This document shows positions 16,775 to 25,881 of a stretch of 64,000 nucleotides of DNA, piece after piece. The number at the start of each line of letters is the position of its first letter. Positions within the stretch are counted from its first letter, which is position 1. The DNA lies in NCBI RefSeq assembly GCF_902460415.1, contig NZ_CABPTY010000004.1, positions 62,001 through 126,000 of the forward strand, read 5' to 3'. The stretch is from Campylobacter_A concisus_Y. Its GTDB lineage: Bacteria; Campylobacterota; Campylobacteria; Campylobacterales; Campylobacteraceae. Under the pieces are notes generated by a model, which saw only the letters and a program-made list of their open reading frames with translations, had not been told where the DNA came from and did no database searches. The position numbers were made by a program, and so were the translations under genes.

Positions 16775-19594
16775 TTAAACTTCAATATATGAAATTTTTC
16801 CATCAAGAGCGTAGAAGATGACGGCGATTATACTATGCTTTGGATAAAATTTACTTATTGCCTCTTTGTATTCTCTAACTTGTCTTTTATTTTCCTCGAT
16901 ATTTTTATCGGTCGTTTTATAGTCAATCACACAAATTTCGCTCTCTCCAATACAAAATAAGTCCATCTGTTTTAGTTCATTTTTTACTTTAAATGGCTGT
17001 TCTTTGTAAATTTCTTTATCTTTTACGCACTCTAGAAATTTTGGCTCATTTATTAGCATTTTTGCCCGTTTAAAGGCATCTTCAAGTCTATCAGGTGAGA
17101 GAAATTTATAAAATTTATTTAGCATTAAACTCTTAGCTTTTAAAAGCGAATTTTCATCAAATTTTTCACTCATCTCGAGCAAATAGTGAAACGCTAAACC
17201 AAAATAGATTGCCTCTAAATTTTTACCGCTCGTTTTTTGCTCTCTTGCTTCTACATCTTGCCTTTCTATCTTTAAAATTTCAGGCATTTTTTCATCTCTT
17301 GTAGCATCTTTTTGCTCACCATTGCTAGGTAAAATTTTACCAAAGCTAAACTCTTTTAGATCAAGATAGTCGTTTACTTCGCTTTTATCGCTTCTAGTAT
17401 AAAAAGAAAAAAAGCTAGGACTATTTCCACTTGGGGCAGCTTGTTTAATGATAATAAGCGACTTTGTGGCTCTTGTAAAGGCGACATAAATTTTATTGAT
17501 ATTTTCTTGCTTCTCAAGCTCTCTCATTTGCTCTAACACACCAGCATACTCAGGGTCAAAATTTTCTCTACCAGAAATTCTACTTTTTACTATCCACTCG
17601 CCTTTTTCGCTATATTCTGTTATAAAGTTTGAGTCATCGCCCCTGCCCTTACTCATCATATCGCAAACTATCACGTGAGCAAACTCTAGCCCTTTTGACT
17701 TATGAACAGTCATTATCTTTACGCCATCAGCATTTTTAGGACTGATTTTAGAACTGAAATTTTCAAGGTTAAAGATAAAATCGCTTAAATTTTTATAGCC
17801 ACTGCTTAGCTCAAAAAGCCTTAGAATGTCAACATCAGCCATATTTATATATAAATTTTTAGCTAGATAAAATAGGCTTTTTGCCGCACTATCTTCAGCT
17901 TTTATTTTTAGCCTTTTAGGATTTGTATTTACAAGTGCTTTTACATTTTTTTCATAAATTTCTTCACCAAAAAGACAAAATTTCGCATACTCGATGATCG
18001 CTGCAACAAACGGCGTTCGCTTTAGCTCCAAGGTGCCTTCATTTACGCTTTTTATCCCCTCACTGCTAAGCACTTCTGAAATAAGGCTGATGTCACTATT
18101 TTTCCAGCAAAGCACAGTTATCTCACTTGCATTTACGCCAGCAGCGATCAGCTCTTTTACTTGCGAAACTGCTGCACCCGCGATATCTTCGTTGCTTAGC
18201 ACACGCAAGTAGCCATAGTCATCTTCCTCGGCTTCAAAATAAGGACACTCGCCACTTACTTTGTAGCTTAGCTCCTTATCTTTTTTAGCTGGTTTTTGCG
18301 GCTCAAAGCTAAGCCCATATCTATGATAAATTTCTTCAAAAACAGCGTTATTAAATTTCACCAAAGCCTTTAAGCTGCGGTAGTTGCTAGGTAAATTTTC
18401 TACCAAAATTTGCTCAAATTTCTCTCCCAGCTTATCAAAAAGCTCTTTTTTGCCGCCCCTAAATTTATAGATACTCTGCTTCGTATCTCCAACGTAAAAG
18501 AAGCTTCCAAGCCCGTTTTGTCCGTATCCTGAAACGATTTCATTGATAATTGGCAAGATGATCTCATATTGGATCACATTTGTATCTTGAAACTCATCTA
18601 TCAAAAGGTGATTTATGCGACCATCAAGCCTGAAATAAAGCACATCTTTATCAAAATTTTCAACCAAAAGCTTAAAGACCAGCTTATTTATATCAGCAAA
18701 ACTTAAAGCGTTTATCTCTTTGTTTAGCTCTAAATTTGACGCCTTATAAAGCTTTAATAGCTTGCTAAAGCCACTTAGCCTATACTTTTCGACCTCTAAA
18801 ATGTAGTTTTTTGCCGCCTCTTTTAGCTCGTTAAAGAGCCTATCAAGCTCACTTGTATAAATTTTACTAAAAGTGCGGTAATCTAGGCTCTCTCTTTCAA
18901 AGACCTTATTTTTAAAAAGCTCAAATAAATTTTGCTCTTTAAATGTCTTTTTGGCTGTATCGCTAGCACCATTTTGCAAGGCTATATGCTCATTTATCTC
19001 CTTTTGCGCTGCTCTTACCTTGCTATCATCTGGATAGCTTGCACCACTATCTTTTAGCTCACCACCAAAGCTCTCATAAAATTTAGCCAAAGTCTGCGAA
19101 AAACTCGCCTCTTTTTGGCTTGAGATTATCATCATGAGTGCAAGCTCACTAAGAAGCTTTTGATCTTTACTTGCCTCTTTTACAAATTTTTTCCACGCCA
19201 GATCTTGCAAGCTATCTTGCACGCTGTAATCAGGACTAAGCCCTAAATTTTGACTAAATTTCTTTAGGATTCCAGAGAAAAATGCATCAAATGTATAAAT
19301 TTTTAGCTCACTTTGCAAAAACCTATCAAGCTTCTCATCGCGTCTTTTTATGACCTCATCTTGGCTCAAACTAAGCTCTTTGCAAAGCTTTTCAAGCTCG
19401 TCCTTTTTGTTTTGCAAGTCCAAAAAGGTTGTGATTATGCGCTCTTTCATCTCATTGGCCGCTTTTTTGGTAAAGGTTAGAGCGATGATCTCGTTTATAT
19501 TTTCGCCTTTAAGCACCAAAGCGATATAACGAACGCTTAAAGCGAATGTTTTTCCGCTTCCAGCACTTGCTTTTAGGGCTAAAAAATCTTTCAT
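16775..19594 (-). CDS. addA: AddA-type helicase-nuclease (RecB-like)
   Basis: 939 residues. UvrD/RecB superfamily 1 helicase: Walker A ASAGSGKTFAL at residues 8-18, motif II LLIDEFQDTN, motif III VGDTKQSIYKFRGG, motif V MTVHKSKGLEFAHVIV and motif VI YVAFTRA. The C-terminus holds a PD-(D/E)XK nuclease core (CVIDYKTTDKN with QVREY). With AddB it forms the double-strand-break resection complex that replaces RecBCD in this class and loads RecA. Its ATG overlaps the addB stop by four bases (ATGA). Confidence 0.93.
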   Translation of the reverse strand: MKDFLALKASAGSGKTFALSVRYIALVLKGENINEIIALTFTKKAANEMKERIITTFLDLQNKKDELEKLCKELSLSQDEVIKRRDEKLDRFLQSELKIYTFDAFFSGILKKFSQNLGLSPDYSVQDSLQDLAWKKFVKEASKDQKLLSELALMMIISSQKEASFSQTLAKFYESFGGELKDSGASYPDDSKVRAAQKEINEHIALQNGASDTAKKTFKEQNLFELFKNKVFERESLDYRTFSKIYTSELDRLFNELKEAAKNYILEVEKYRLSGFSKLLKLYKASNLELNKEINALSFADINKLVFKLLVENFDKDVLYFRLDGRINHLLIDEFQDTNVIQYEIILPIINEIVSGYGQNGLGSFFYVGDTKQSIYKFRGGKKELFDKLGEKFEQILVENLPSNYRSLKALVKFNNAVFEEIYHRYGLSFEPQKPAKKDKELSYKVSGECPYFEAEEDDYGYLRVLSNEDIAGAAVSQVKELIAAGVNASEITVLCWKNSDISLISEVLSSEGIKSVNEGTLELKRTPFVAAIIEYAKFCLFGEEIYEKNVKALVNTNPKRLKIKAEDSAAKSLFYLAKNLYINMADVDILRLFELSSGYKNLSDFIFNLENFSSKISPKNADGVKIMTVHKSKGLEFAHVIVCDMMSKGRGDDSNFITEYSEKGEWIVKSRISGRENFDPEYAGVLEQMRELEKQENINKIYVAFTRATKSLIIIKQAAPSGNSPSFFSFYTRSDKSEVNDYLDLKEFSFGKILPSNGEQKDATRDEKMPEILKIERQDVEAREQKTSGKNLEAIYFGLAFHYLLEMSEKFDENSLLKAKSLMLNKFYKFLSPDRLEDAFKRAKMLINEPKFLECVKDKEIYKEQPFKVKNELKQMDLFCIGESEICVIDYKTTDKNIEENKRQVREYKEAISKFYPKHSIIAVIFYALDGKISYIEV

Positions 19595-21936
19595 AACTCT
19601 CTCCTACAAAGTATGGCATACTCGCAAAATTTACAAGCTCCGCTTTTTCTTTCAAAATTTATCTTAGTGTTATTTATGCTCTTTAGATTTTCTATCTCAG
19701 CCTTTAGATCATCCACGCTTTTTTTTGAGCTAATAAGCACAAGTTCATTCTTTAGAGCAAAGTAAGCACTTTTTACCTCACTACCATAAAGTGCTTCATA
19801 AAATGCAAGCTGAAGCGAGTTCGCATTTGCATCACCAGTTTTATAATCAAGTATAAAAGGTTCGCCATCAGGGCTAGCATCGATCCTATCGATAATGCCT
19901 TTTATCTTTACATCACAAAAACTGCTCTCTATGTCTTTTTCGCACTCAAGCACTCTAAAGCCATCACTTAAACGTTCATTTTCAAACTCTGCGTATTCTT
20001 TAAATTTCTGCGACCAAATCTCAAGCTCAAGCGAAGAAAAATCTTGCTTTGCAAGTATTTCTTTAAAAATAGCCAAATCAAATATATTTTTTTGTCTATA
20101 AAAATCACTTGTGTAGTATTCATAAAGCGCCTTATGCACGCTATTTCCTTGCTTAGATCCTGGCTCAGTTGCTATGGCTTTTGCTCCTTTTATACCAGCT
20201 ATCTTTGCGTAATAATACTTTCTTGGGCAAGTTAAAAATAAATTTAGTGTCGAAAATGATAGCGGTTTAGTGAAAAAATCATGCTCCAAAATGATCTCAT
20301 CATCGCTTAAATTTAGGCTTGTATTTCCTTTTAAAAATAGTTTTAAATACGCCTCGTCACTAAATTTCTCATCTTTTATTGTTTTGAAATTTTTTAAAAA
20401 TCTTGAAGGAATACTCTCTTCGTTTAAAACACAGCTTATGGCGACCTTTTTGGCATTGTTTATAAGACTTTCGTAGTAAAATCTCTGCAAATTTTCACGC
20501 TCAAGGTAGCTTATAAGTCCTGCTTTTTGCCTCACTTTTGAATTTAAAAACATCTCATTTGTGCTTCTTGCTGGGATGAAGTTATCATTAAAATCAACTA
20601 TGATCACGCCATCAAATTTCATTCCACGGCTCTCTAGCATGCCCATGACACTGATCTTTCCACCACCCACATCATCGATACTAAGACGCGAGATATTTAG
20701 CAAAAAAATTTCAATTAACTGCTTTAAGCTAAAGCTAAAATACCTACATAAATTCTCAATCCTAAAAAGCTCAAGCGCGAGCTTTTCTTCGCATCTTGGC
20801 TCATTTTCAAGCATTAAAAGCTCATCTATTAGCTCTTTAAATTTAGCAAAATCGCAAAGATCAAAGTAGCTTGATTTAAATTTATTAAAAAGCTCTTCAC
20901 TTACGCCAAGCGTGCTCAAGATAAAGCCAAGCTCCTCGTAGCTCTCACACTTGCTTTGATCAAAAACCGGCCTTGCCTCTTCATTGATCGCTCTTGAGAT
21001 GTAGTAAAGCGTCTCATAAAATTTTGTATCTTTAAAGCTCTCGCCCATAGCGTAGTTAAAAATTTTATTGCTATCATGAAGCCTTAAAATTTCACTAAAA
21101 CTCTCATCTGGCAATATAACAGCGATGTTTTCAGGCTTTATGCCCTCACGCACAAACTCGCTCGCCTTTGCCATAGCGTAGGCACATTGCAGGCTTCTAG
21201 TGGCAAATCGCTTCTCTAAAACTGGCTCAAATTTTTTGATATTTTCTAAGCAAATTAGCTCATTTGTCTTTAAATCTAGCTCATATTTTTTGTAATTTTC
21301 AATCTCGCTAATAGCTGAAATTTGCTTTATTTTATTGATTAGCTTTGTATTGAAAACACTAGTTTGAAAGATAATTTTTAGCGTAGTTAGCTTTGATATT
21401 TTCTCTAAAATTTCCCACTCAAATTCGCTTAAAATTCCATCTATGTGTAGTGAAATTTTACTAAAGCTTCTGATATAGCCTTCATTAATGGAGTAAATTT
21501 TTGGCAAGGTTATATCATCGTAGAGATTTTCTCTATCAAGCAAGCTCTCATACTCTTTTAAAACCTCTTCAAGTATGTTTAAATGCTCCTCAAAGTTAGC
21601 GTAAATATCGTTAAATTTGATCTCAGCAATACTCTTTTTACTAATAGCTAGCTCTTTAAAAAATGAAAAAAGATAGTCATTATTTTTCAAAAATTCAAAA
21701 AACTCAGTTGGAATTTTAAGAACCGAGTTTGCCTTTTTGACGCTAGCACAGGCTCTATTCATAAGCACTAAAGCATAGGTGCTATCAATCTCAAACCTAC
21801 CATCTACATAAACTATCTTTTTATAAAACTCAGCAATACTTAGGCTTTTTGGGATTAGCTCATCATTAAAACTTGCATTAAATTCACGAATCTTACGCGA
21901 GTTCGTAAAGACAAAAAGTTGGTTTAGGTTATGCAT
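19591..21936 (-). CDS. addB: AddB-type nuclease subunit with Fe-S cysteines
   Basis: 781 residues. The N-terminal part is an inactivated helicase-like domain. The C-terminal part is a RecB-family nuclease, with FILDYKTGDANANSLQLAFY as the active-site region. One Cys in the preceding LTCPRKYYYAKIAG and three at the very end (GACKFCEYAILCRREL) match the four-Cys iron-sulfur staple of AddB nucleases. Pairs with addA downstream. Divergent from the flavin reductase gene across 150 bases. Confidence 0.88.
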   Translation of the reverse strand: MHNLNQLFVFTNSRKIREFNASFNDELIPKSLSIAEFYKKIVYVDGRFEIDSTYALVLMNRACASVKKANSVLKIPTEFFEFLKNNDYLFSFFKELAISKKSIAEIKFNDIYANFEEHLNILEEVLKEYESLLDRENLYDDITLPKIYSINEGYIRSFSKISLHIDGILSEFEWEILEKISKLTTLKIIFQTSVFNTKLINKIKQISAISEIENYKKYELDLKTNELICLENIKKFEPVLEKRFATRSLQCAYAMAKASEFVREGIKPENIAVILPDESFSEILRLHDSNKIFNYAMGESFKDTKFYETLYYISRAINEEARPVFDQSKCESYEELGFILSTLGVSEELFNKFKSSYFDLCDFAKFKELIDELLMLENEPRCEEKLALELFRIENLCRYFSFSLKQLIEIFLLNISRLSIDDVGGGKISVMGMLESRGMKFDGVIIVDFNDNFIPARSTNEMFLNSKVRQKAGLISYLERENLQRFYYESLINNAKKVAISCVLNEESIPSRFLKNFKTIKDEKFSDEAYLKLFLKGNTSLNLSDDEIILEHDFFTKPLSFSTLNLFLTCPRKYYYAKIAGIKGAKAIATEPGSKQGNSVHKALYEYYTSDFYRQKNIFDLAIFKEILAKQDFSSLELEIWSQKFKEYAEFENERLSDGFRVLECEKDIESSFCDVKIKGIIDRIDASPDGEPFILDYKTGDANANSLQLAFYEALYGSEVKSAYFALKNELVLISSKKSVDDLKAEIENLKSINNTKINFERKSGACKFCEYAILCRREL

Positions 21937-22086
21937 TTTTCTCTCTTAAATTTTTAAGCAATGATAGCTAAATGCTTATAAAAGAGCGCTTTTTACGCTT
22001 AGCCAAAGCTTTAAATTTTCATCTAAATACATTAAAATTTTAAGCCTTAAAGAGCCAAAAGCTACAATCACAAAAAAGGAGCAAAA

Positions 22087-22674
22087 ATGCATAAAGAGTT
22101 AAACAGACAAGGTTTTTACTACGGCTTTCCGGTTTTGCTAGCCACCACAAAAGATAAAAATGCAAACGATGATATCACGGTGCTTTCATCTTCTTGGACA
22201 TTGGGGAACACAGTAGTGCTTGGCATAGGTATTGAAAATCAAGGCTTTAAAAATATCAAAAATGGTTCAGATATCACGCTAAATTTGTGTGATGAAAGCC
22301 TACTAGAAGCTGTGCAAAAAATGGAAAAACTAACTGGCGATAGTAACGTACCAGAAGAAAAAAAGAATCTTGGCTACACCTACGAGCACGACAATTTTAA
22401 GGTGGCAAATCTCAGCAAAGAGCCTGGCATAAATGCAAAAACCGTCAGGATAAAAGAGTGCAAGATACAGATAGAAACGGTTGTAGAAAAGATAGAGTTA
22501 AAAGAGTGGTTTAGCATCGTTACTTGTAAGATTACAGGCATTTTTGTAGATGAAAATTTACTAAAAGATGAAAAGATAGACACGCAAAAATGGCATCCAT
22601 TAATCTATAAATTTAAAGAATATGTCGGCACTTGCGAGCGTTTGGGATTAAATTTTGGATTTAAAGAGATTTGA
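22087..22674 (+). CDS. Flavin reductase-like FMN-binding protein
   Basis: 195 residues with the split-barrel flavin-reductase fold: LLATTKDKNANDDITVLSSS near the N-terminus and TLNLCDESLLEAVQKM after it, as in FMN-binding proteins related to high-molecular-weight rubredoxin and FlaRed. It probably binds FMN and uses NAD(P)H, but partner and substrate are unknown. AAAAAGGAGC precedes the ATG. Confidence 0.8.
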   Translation: MHKELNRQGFYYGFPVLLATTKDKNANDDITVLSSSWTLGNTVVLGIGIENQGFKNIKNGSDITLNLCDESLLEAVQKMEKLTGDSNVPEEKKNLGYTYEHDNFKVANLSKEPGINAKTVRIKECKIQIETVVEKIELKEWFSIVTCKITGIFVDENLLKDEKIDTQKWHPLIYKFKEYVGTCERLGLNFGFKEI

Positions 22675-22747
22675 TTTATAGTTTTATTTGATAAAAACTT
22701 AGTATTTTAGTTTTAGCCAAAAAGATTAGTTTGTTAAAATTTAAGCC

Positions 22748-22780
22748 CAGCTTTGAGATCTTTCTCAGATGCCAAAGCTG
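22748..22780. terminator. Hairpin between convergent genes
   Basis: CAGCTTTG (22748-22755) pairs with CAAAGCTG (22773-22780), with a smaller inner GAGA/TCTC stem. It sits between the ends of the flavin reductase (+) and FixH (-) genes and is followed by T-rich sequence in both directions, consistent with a shared terminator. Confidence 0.55.
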
Positions 22781-22791
22781 CGATTTTAAGA

Positions 22792-23262
22792 TCATTTTGT
22801 GACATTAAGATCAAATTTATAATACCTTGTATCATTGGTGTCACTTAGCCTTAAAAGTAGCTGCCACCTGCCTTCTTTTAGACTTGTTTCTTCGCTTACT
22901 AGATCATTTTCTTGCCATGAAGCTCTTAAAATTTTATTTTCTTTATTTGTCTGTGGGCGAGTAAGTAAAATTTCATATTTTAAAGCTGAAATTTCTCCTT
23001 TTTTTGGAGTTAGATGAAATTTAAGCTTAGCATTTAAGGCGTTAAAATTTGGCTCAAATTTTAGATCAAATTTCTCATCGAAGCGTTTTTCACTCTCTTT
23101 GATAAAGGTTATATTTTCATCGACATTTTGGTAGCTTTGCATATAGGAGCTATCCATCTCGACTGGATGTTTTAGTGCTATAATGATCGTTACTGCACAA
23201 GCGATAATGATAGCAATGAAGCTAAGCACAATAGCATAAGGCCAAAAGGTTTTTTTATCCAT
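22792..23262 (-). CDS. FixH family protein
   Basis: 156 residues: a single N-terminal membrane helix (WPYAIVLSFIAIIIACAVTI) and a periplasmic domain. N-terminal pattern KTFWPYAIVLSF with the KHPVEMDSSYM segment is that of FixH/CcoH-type proteins needed for assembly of cbb3 oxidase. It closes the cco cluster, overlapping the preceding gene by 8 bases, which supports an assembly role. Confidence 0.75.
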   Translation of the reverse strand: MDKKTFWPYAIVLSFIAIIIACAVTIIIALKHPVEMDSSYMQSYQNVDENITFIKESEKRFDEKFDLKFEPNFNALNAKLKFHLTPKKGEISALKYEILLTRPQTNKENKILRASWQENDLVSEETSLKEGRWQLLLRLSDTNDTRYYKFDLNVTK

Positions 23263-23824
23263 TTTTTACCTTTTTATAAAAGACAACAATTACAAAAAAT
23301 GCAACCAAACCATAGATGAAAAATCTTAAAAAATTTAATGTAGTTTTGTTTGAATTTCCAACACTACTTTCAAGCTGTAAATTTAAGCTAGATGCGATTT
23401 GCTCGGCAATATCAGCGTAGCCATTTAATATAGCAGCATTATAGACATCTTTGCCATTTTTAGAAACCAAAATAGGAATTATCGTTCCTGATTCTGGATT
23501 TACGCTTAAAATTTGTTCTTTATTAAAAAGCTTTGAAGTATTAGCATCGGCAAAAATTTCTACTTTCTTTTTATCCTTTATAAGCAGCAAAAAAGCATAA
23601 GGTGAGCTAAGGTTTTGCTCTTTAAAAAGAGCTTCTAGCTCACCATCTTTATATATACCGACTGCTAAATTTATACCGCTTTTTGCGTAAAGCTCACTGC
23701 CGATCTCATTTAGCTTTACACTTACTTTTTGGCTTAGGATTTCATCATTATTTATCACAAAATTTGCTCCCAAAGCCAAACTTTGTGAGAGCAAAAATAT
23801 AAAAATGAGTATAAATTTTCTCAC
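23255..23824 (-). CDS. Membrane-anchored exported protein, TPM-domain-like
   Basis: About 189 residues: signal peptide (MRKFILIFIFLLSQSLALGA), a soluble domain resembling the TPM fold (alternating LAVGIYKDGELEALF and PYAFLLLIKDKKKVEIFA), and a C-terminal membrane helix (FIYGLVAFFVIVVFYKKVKNG). I place the start at GTG 23824, because this gives a proper signal peptide and lies 2 bases after the stop of the small upstream gene; an in-frame TTG at 23872 would run inside that gene. Function unknown; its place in the cco operon suggests a role in oxidase maturation or quality control. Confidence 0.65.
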   Translation of the reverse strand: MRKFILIFIFLLSQSLALGANFVINNDEILSQKVSVKLNEIGSELYAKSGINLAVGIYKDGELEALFKEQNLSSPYAFLLLIKDKKKVEIFADANTSKLFNKEQILSVNPESGTIIPILVSKNGKDVYNAAILNGYADIAEQIASSLNLQLESSVGNSNKTTLNFLRFFIYGLVAFFVIVVFYKKVKNG

Positions 23825-23826
23825 AC

Positions 23827-23928
23827 CTAGCCTACAAAAAGGTGGTTTGATGTAAGCACTGACCACGCACAAATAGCTCCTGCAACAACTATCAGCAAGA
23901 TTATGGCTTTTTCTATTATGCCTAGCAT
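23827..23928 (-). CDS. 33-residue single-helix membrane protein in the cbb3 operon
   Basis: ATG at 23928 is preceded by a near-perfect ribosome binding site (AAAGGAG, 5 bases away) and opens a 33-codon frame ending TAG at 23827. The product starts MLGIIEKAIILLIVVAGAIC and is one membrane helix with a short tail. It starts 2 bases after the DUF4006 gene and ends 2 bases before the next start, so it fills the space exactly. Small one-helix subunits (CcoM, CcoQ, CcoS types) are known in cbb3 oxidases; whether this is one of them is not shown. Confidence 0.7.
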   Translation of the reverse strand: MLGIIEKAIILLIVVAGAICAWSVLTSNHLFVG

Positions 23929-23930
23929 CA

Positions 23931-24143
23931 CTACTCCTTTATAATGACATGTTTAGCGTTGTCAACGCTCTTCATCTCAATGCTACTTGCGTCTTTTAAT
24001 GAGTAAGGCTTGGTTGCTACATCTTTTTGCAAGCCAATACCAATATAAGTAAGTACGCCAAGGATAGATAGCAAAAGCAAAACTGCCACCAAATAACCGC
24101 TAATGCCATTTAAAGCAAAGATATTTCTATTTTTATTTTCCAT
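23931..24143 (-). CDS. DUF4006 family small membrane protein
   Basis: 70 residues with one membrane helix (GYLVAVLLLLSILGVLTYIG) and a short polar tail. DUF4006 proteins are found next to cco genes in Campylobacterota; function not established. The start overlaps the ccoP stop by one base. Confidence 0.8.
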   Translation of the reverse strand: MENKNRNIFALNGISGYLVAVLLLLSILGVLTYIGIGLQKDVATKPYSLKDASSIEMKSVDNAKHVIIKE

Positions 24144-25006
24144 TATTCGCCCTTTGATAGCGATATGACATATTCGCCAACTGCTTTTTGTTGTATCTCG
24201 TTTAATCTGCCATCATTAAATTTAGGCATAACACCAATGTTGCCGTTTTTACCACGATTTAGTACATCTACGATGAACTCACTTGAACCATATTTACTAA
24301 GATCAGCCGACATACCATCCATGCCTTTGCCATCATCTCCGTGACAAGCTGCACAAGCTACGTAAAGCTCTTTTCCCATAGCTACTAAATTTTCATTTTT
24401 TGTACTTTTTATAGCACTTATCTCTTTTGCTACATAAGCTGCGATAGCCTTTGCTCCATCAGCATCAGCTAGCCCTGCTGGCATCTCGCCCATAGGATAA
24501 TCAAGCCCTTTTGAGCCATTTAGTATCGTATCAACTATTCCTTGTTCGCTACCCCAAATTTGTAAATTTGCAGCTTTGCCACCAATACCATCGCCTGTGA
24601 TACCATGACATGCTGAGCATTGCACTAAAAATACGCTCTCTCCCATAGCATGAAGCGTTTCTTTGCTTGGGTTTGCATACTCTTTTTCAAATTTAGCGTT
24701 TGCCTCTTTTACCTCTTTATTATATTCACCGATTTGTGAGTAAGAATTTAGTGGATAACCAAGTAAATAATACCAAATCGCCCAAACAAGCGTTAGTAAA
24801 AAAACTACTGCCCAACCAAATGGAACTGGATTTTTATACTCGCCTATCCCATCCCAGTTGTGCTCGCTAAGCTCTACGCTTTCATCTTTTTTAACTTTCA
24901 TTTGACCAACATACTTGCCAGCTACAACGACAGTTAGTACGATAATTAAGATGGCACCTATTAACGCAAGTAAATTTATATTATCTTCTAAATTTAGCCA
25001 TTGCAT
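24143..25006 (-). CDS. ccoP: Cytochrome c oxidase cbb3-type subunit III, CcoP
   Basis: 287 residues. Two N-terminal membrane helices, then two class I cytochrome c domains with haem motifs CSACH and CAACH; Met ligands are likely in MGEMPAGL and IGVMPKF. It passes electrons from periplasmic cytochrome c to the CcoO/CcoN core. Overlaps ccoQ by 13 bases. Confidence 0.96.
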   Translation of the reverse strand: MQWLNLEDNINLLALIGAILIIVLTVVVAGKYVGQMKVKKDESVELSEHNWDGIGEYKNPVPFGWAVVFLLTLVWAIWYYLLGYPLNSYSQIGEYNKEVKEANAKFEKEYANPSKETLHAMGESVFLVQCSACHGITGDGIGGKAANLQIWGSEQGIVDTILNGSKGLDYPMGEMPAGLADADGAKAIAAYVAKEISAIKSTKNENLVAMGKELYVACAACHGDDGKGMDGMSADLSKYGSSEFIVDVLNRGKNGNIGVMPKFNDGRLNEIQQKAVGEYVISLSKGE

Positions 25007-25203
25007 ACGCTCTCCTTTGTAGCCTTTTGCTCTAAAATTTTACTACCGATCTCATCATCTAGGGCTAATTTCGAATACTTCTCATAATTTCTTCTACCTT
25101 GCTTTTCACTTTTGTAAAGATGAAAAAAATAAGCGTACAAAGTGATAGCTAAGAATGCTGTCAAAATAAAATAGCCATAAGCTTGAAGTTCTCTAATATC
25201 CAT
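24994..25203 (-). CDS. ccoQ: Cytochrome c oxidase cbb3-type subunit IV, CcoQ
   Basis: 69 residues with a single helix (GYFILTAFLAITLYAYFFHLY) followed by a charged tail, the usual CcoQ form. Position between ccoO and ccoP fixes the call. CcoQ stabilises the complex. Confidence 0.85.
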   Translation of the reverse strand: MDIRELQAYGYFILTAFLAITLYAYFFHLYKSEKQGRRNYEKYSKLALDDEIGSKILEQKATKESVCNG

Positions 25204-25212
25204 TACTAACTC

Positions 25213-25881
25213 CTATTTTAGACTATTTAGATAGGCGATAAGTGCTACGATCTGGCGAATTTCACCTTTTTCAAAAGCTTGTTTAACCTGCTCATCTTTC
25301 ATATTTTCAACGATACTTGCAGCCTGCTCTTTCACGTTAGCATTTGCTTGCTCAAAAGTACCAAGAGCTGGCATATCTTTCTCATCATAAGGCGTGTTAA
25401 AGACCTTTTTAACAGTTAGTGCTTCAGCGTAAGCAGTCTCGATATCAGCATTTTTCTTAAATAAAAATGGATATGCTGGCATGATCGAGCCTGGCACTAC
25501 AGAGGCTGGATTTAGCATGTGATTTTCATGCCAATCTGTCGTTCTATAATTACCCACACGCATAAGATCTGGACCAGTTCTTTTTGAACCCCAAAGATGC
25601 GGACGATCATAAGCAAATTCGCCGCTTAACGAGTACATGCCATATCTATCAGTCTCAGCTTTAAACGGGCGTATCATCTGTGAGTGACAAGTATTGCAAC
25701 CATTTTGTATATATATATTTTTTCCAGCAAGCTCTAAAACTGTATAAGGCTTTGTACCCTCAAGTGGTCTAGCTCTATTTGCAAAATCAGGTAAAATTTC
25801 TACCACGCCAGCGTAAGCTATGACAATAAAGACGCAAACTGCAAAAAAGAATGGATTTTTTTCTAACCAAGCAAACATCAC
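25213..25881 (-). CDS. ccoO: Cytochrome c oxidase cbb3-type subunit II, CcoO
   Basis: 222 residues: one N-terminal membrane anchor (FFAVCVFIVIAYAGVVEI) and a mono-haem domain with CNTCH and the CcoO-specific SQMIRPFKAETDRYG following it. Takes electrons to the binuclear centre. ATG overlaps the ccoN stop (ATGA). Confidence 0.96.
   Translation of the reverse strand: MMFAWLEKNPFFFAVCVFIVIAYAGVVEILPDFANRARPLEGTKPYTVLELAGKNIYIQNGCNTCHSQMIRPFKAETDRYGMYSLSGEFAYDRPHLWGSKRTGPDLMRVGNYRTTDWHENHMLNPASVVPGSIMPAYPFLFKKNADIETAYAEALTVKKVFNTPYDEKDMPALGTFEQANANVKEQAASIVENMKDEQVKQAFEKGEIRQIVALIAYLNSLK

Noticed and set aside
23825..23872. TTG start at 23872 for the TPM-like protein
   Set aside because: It would place 16 residues before a good signal peptide and overlap a small gene with a strong ribosome binding site.
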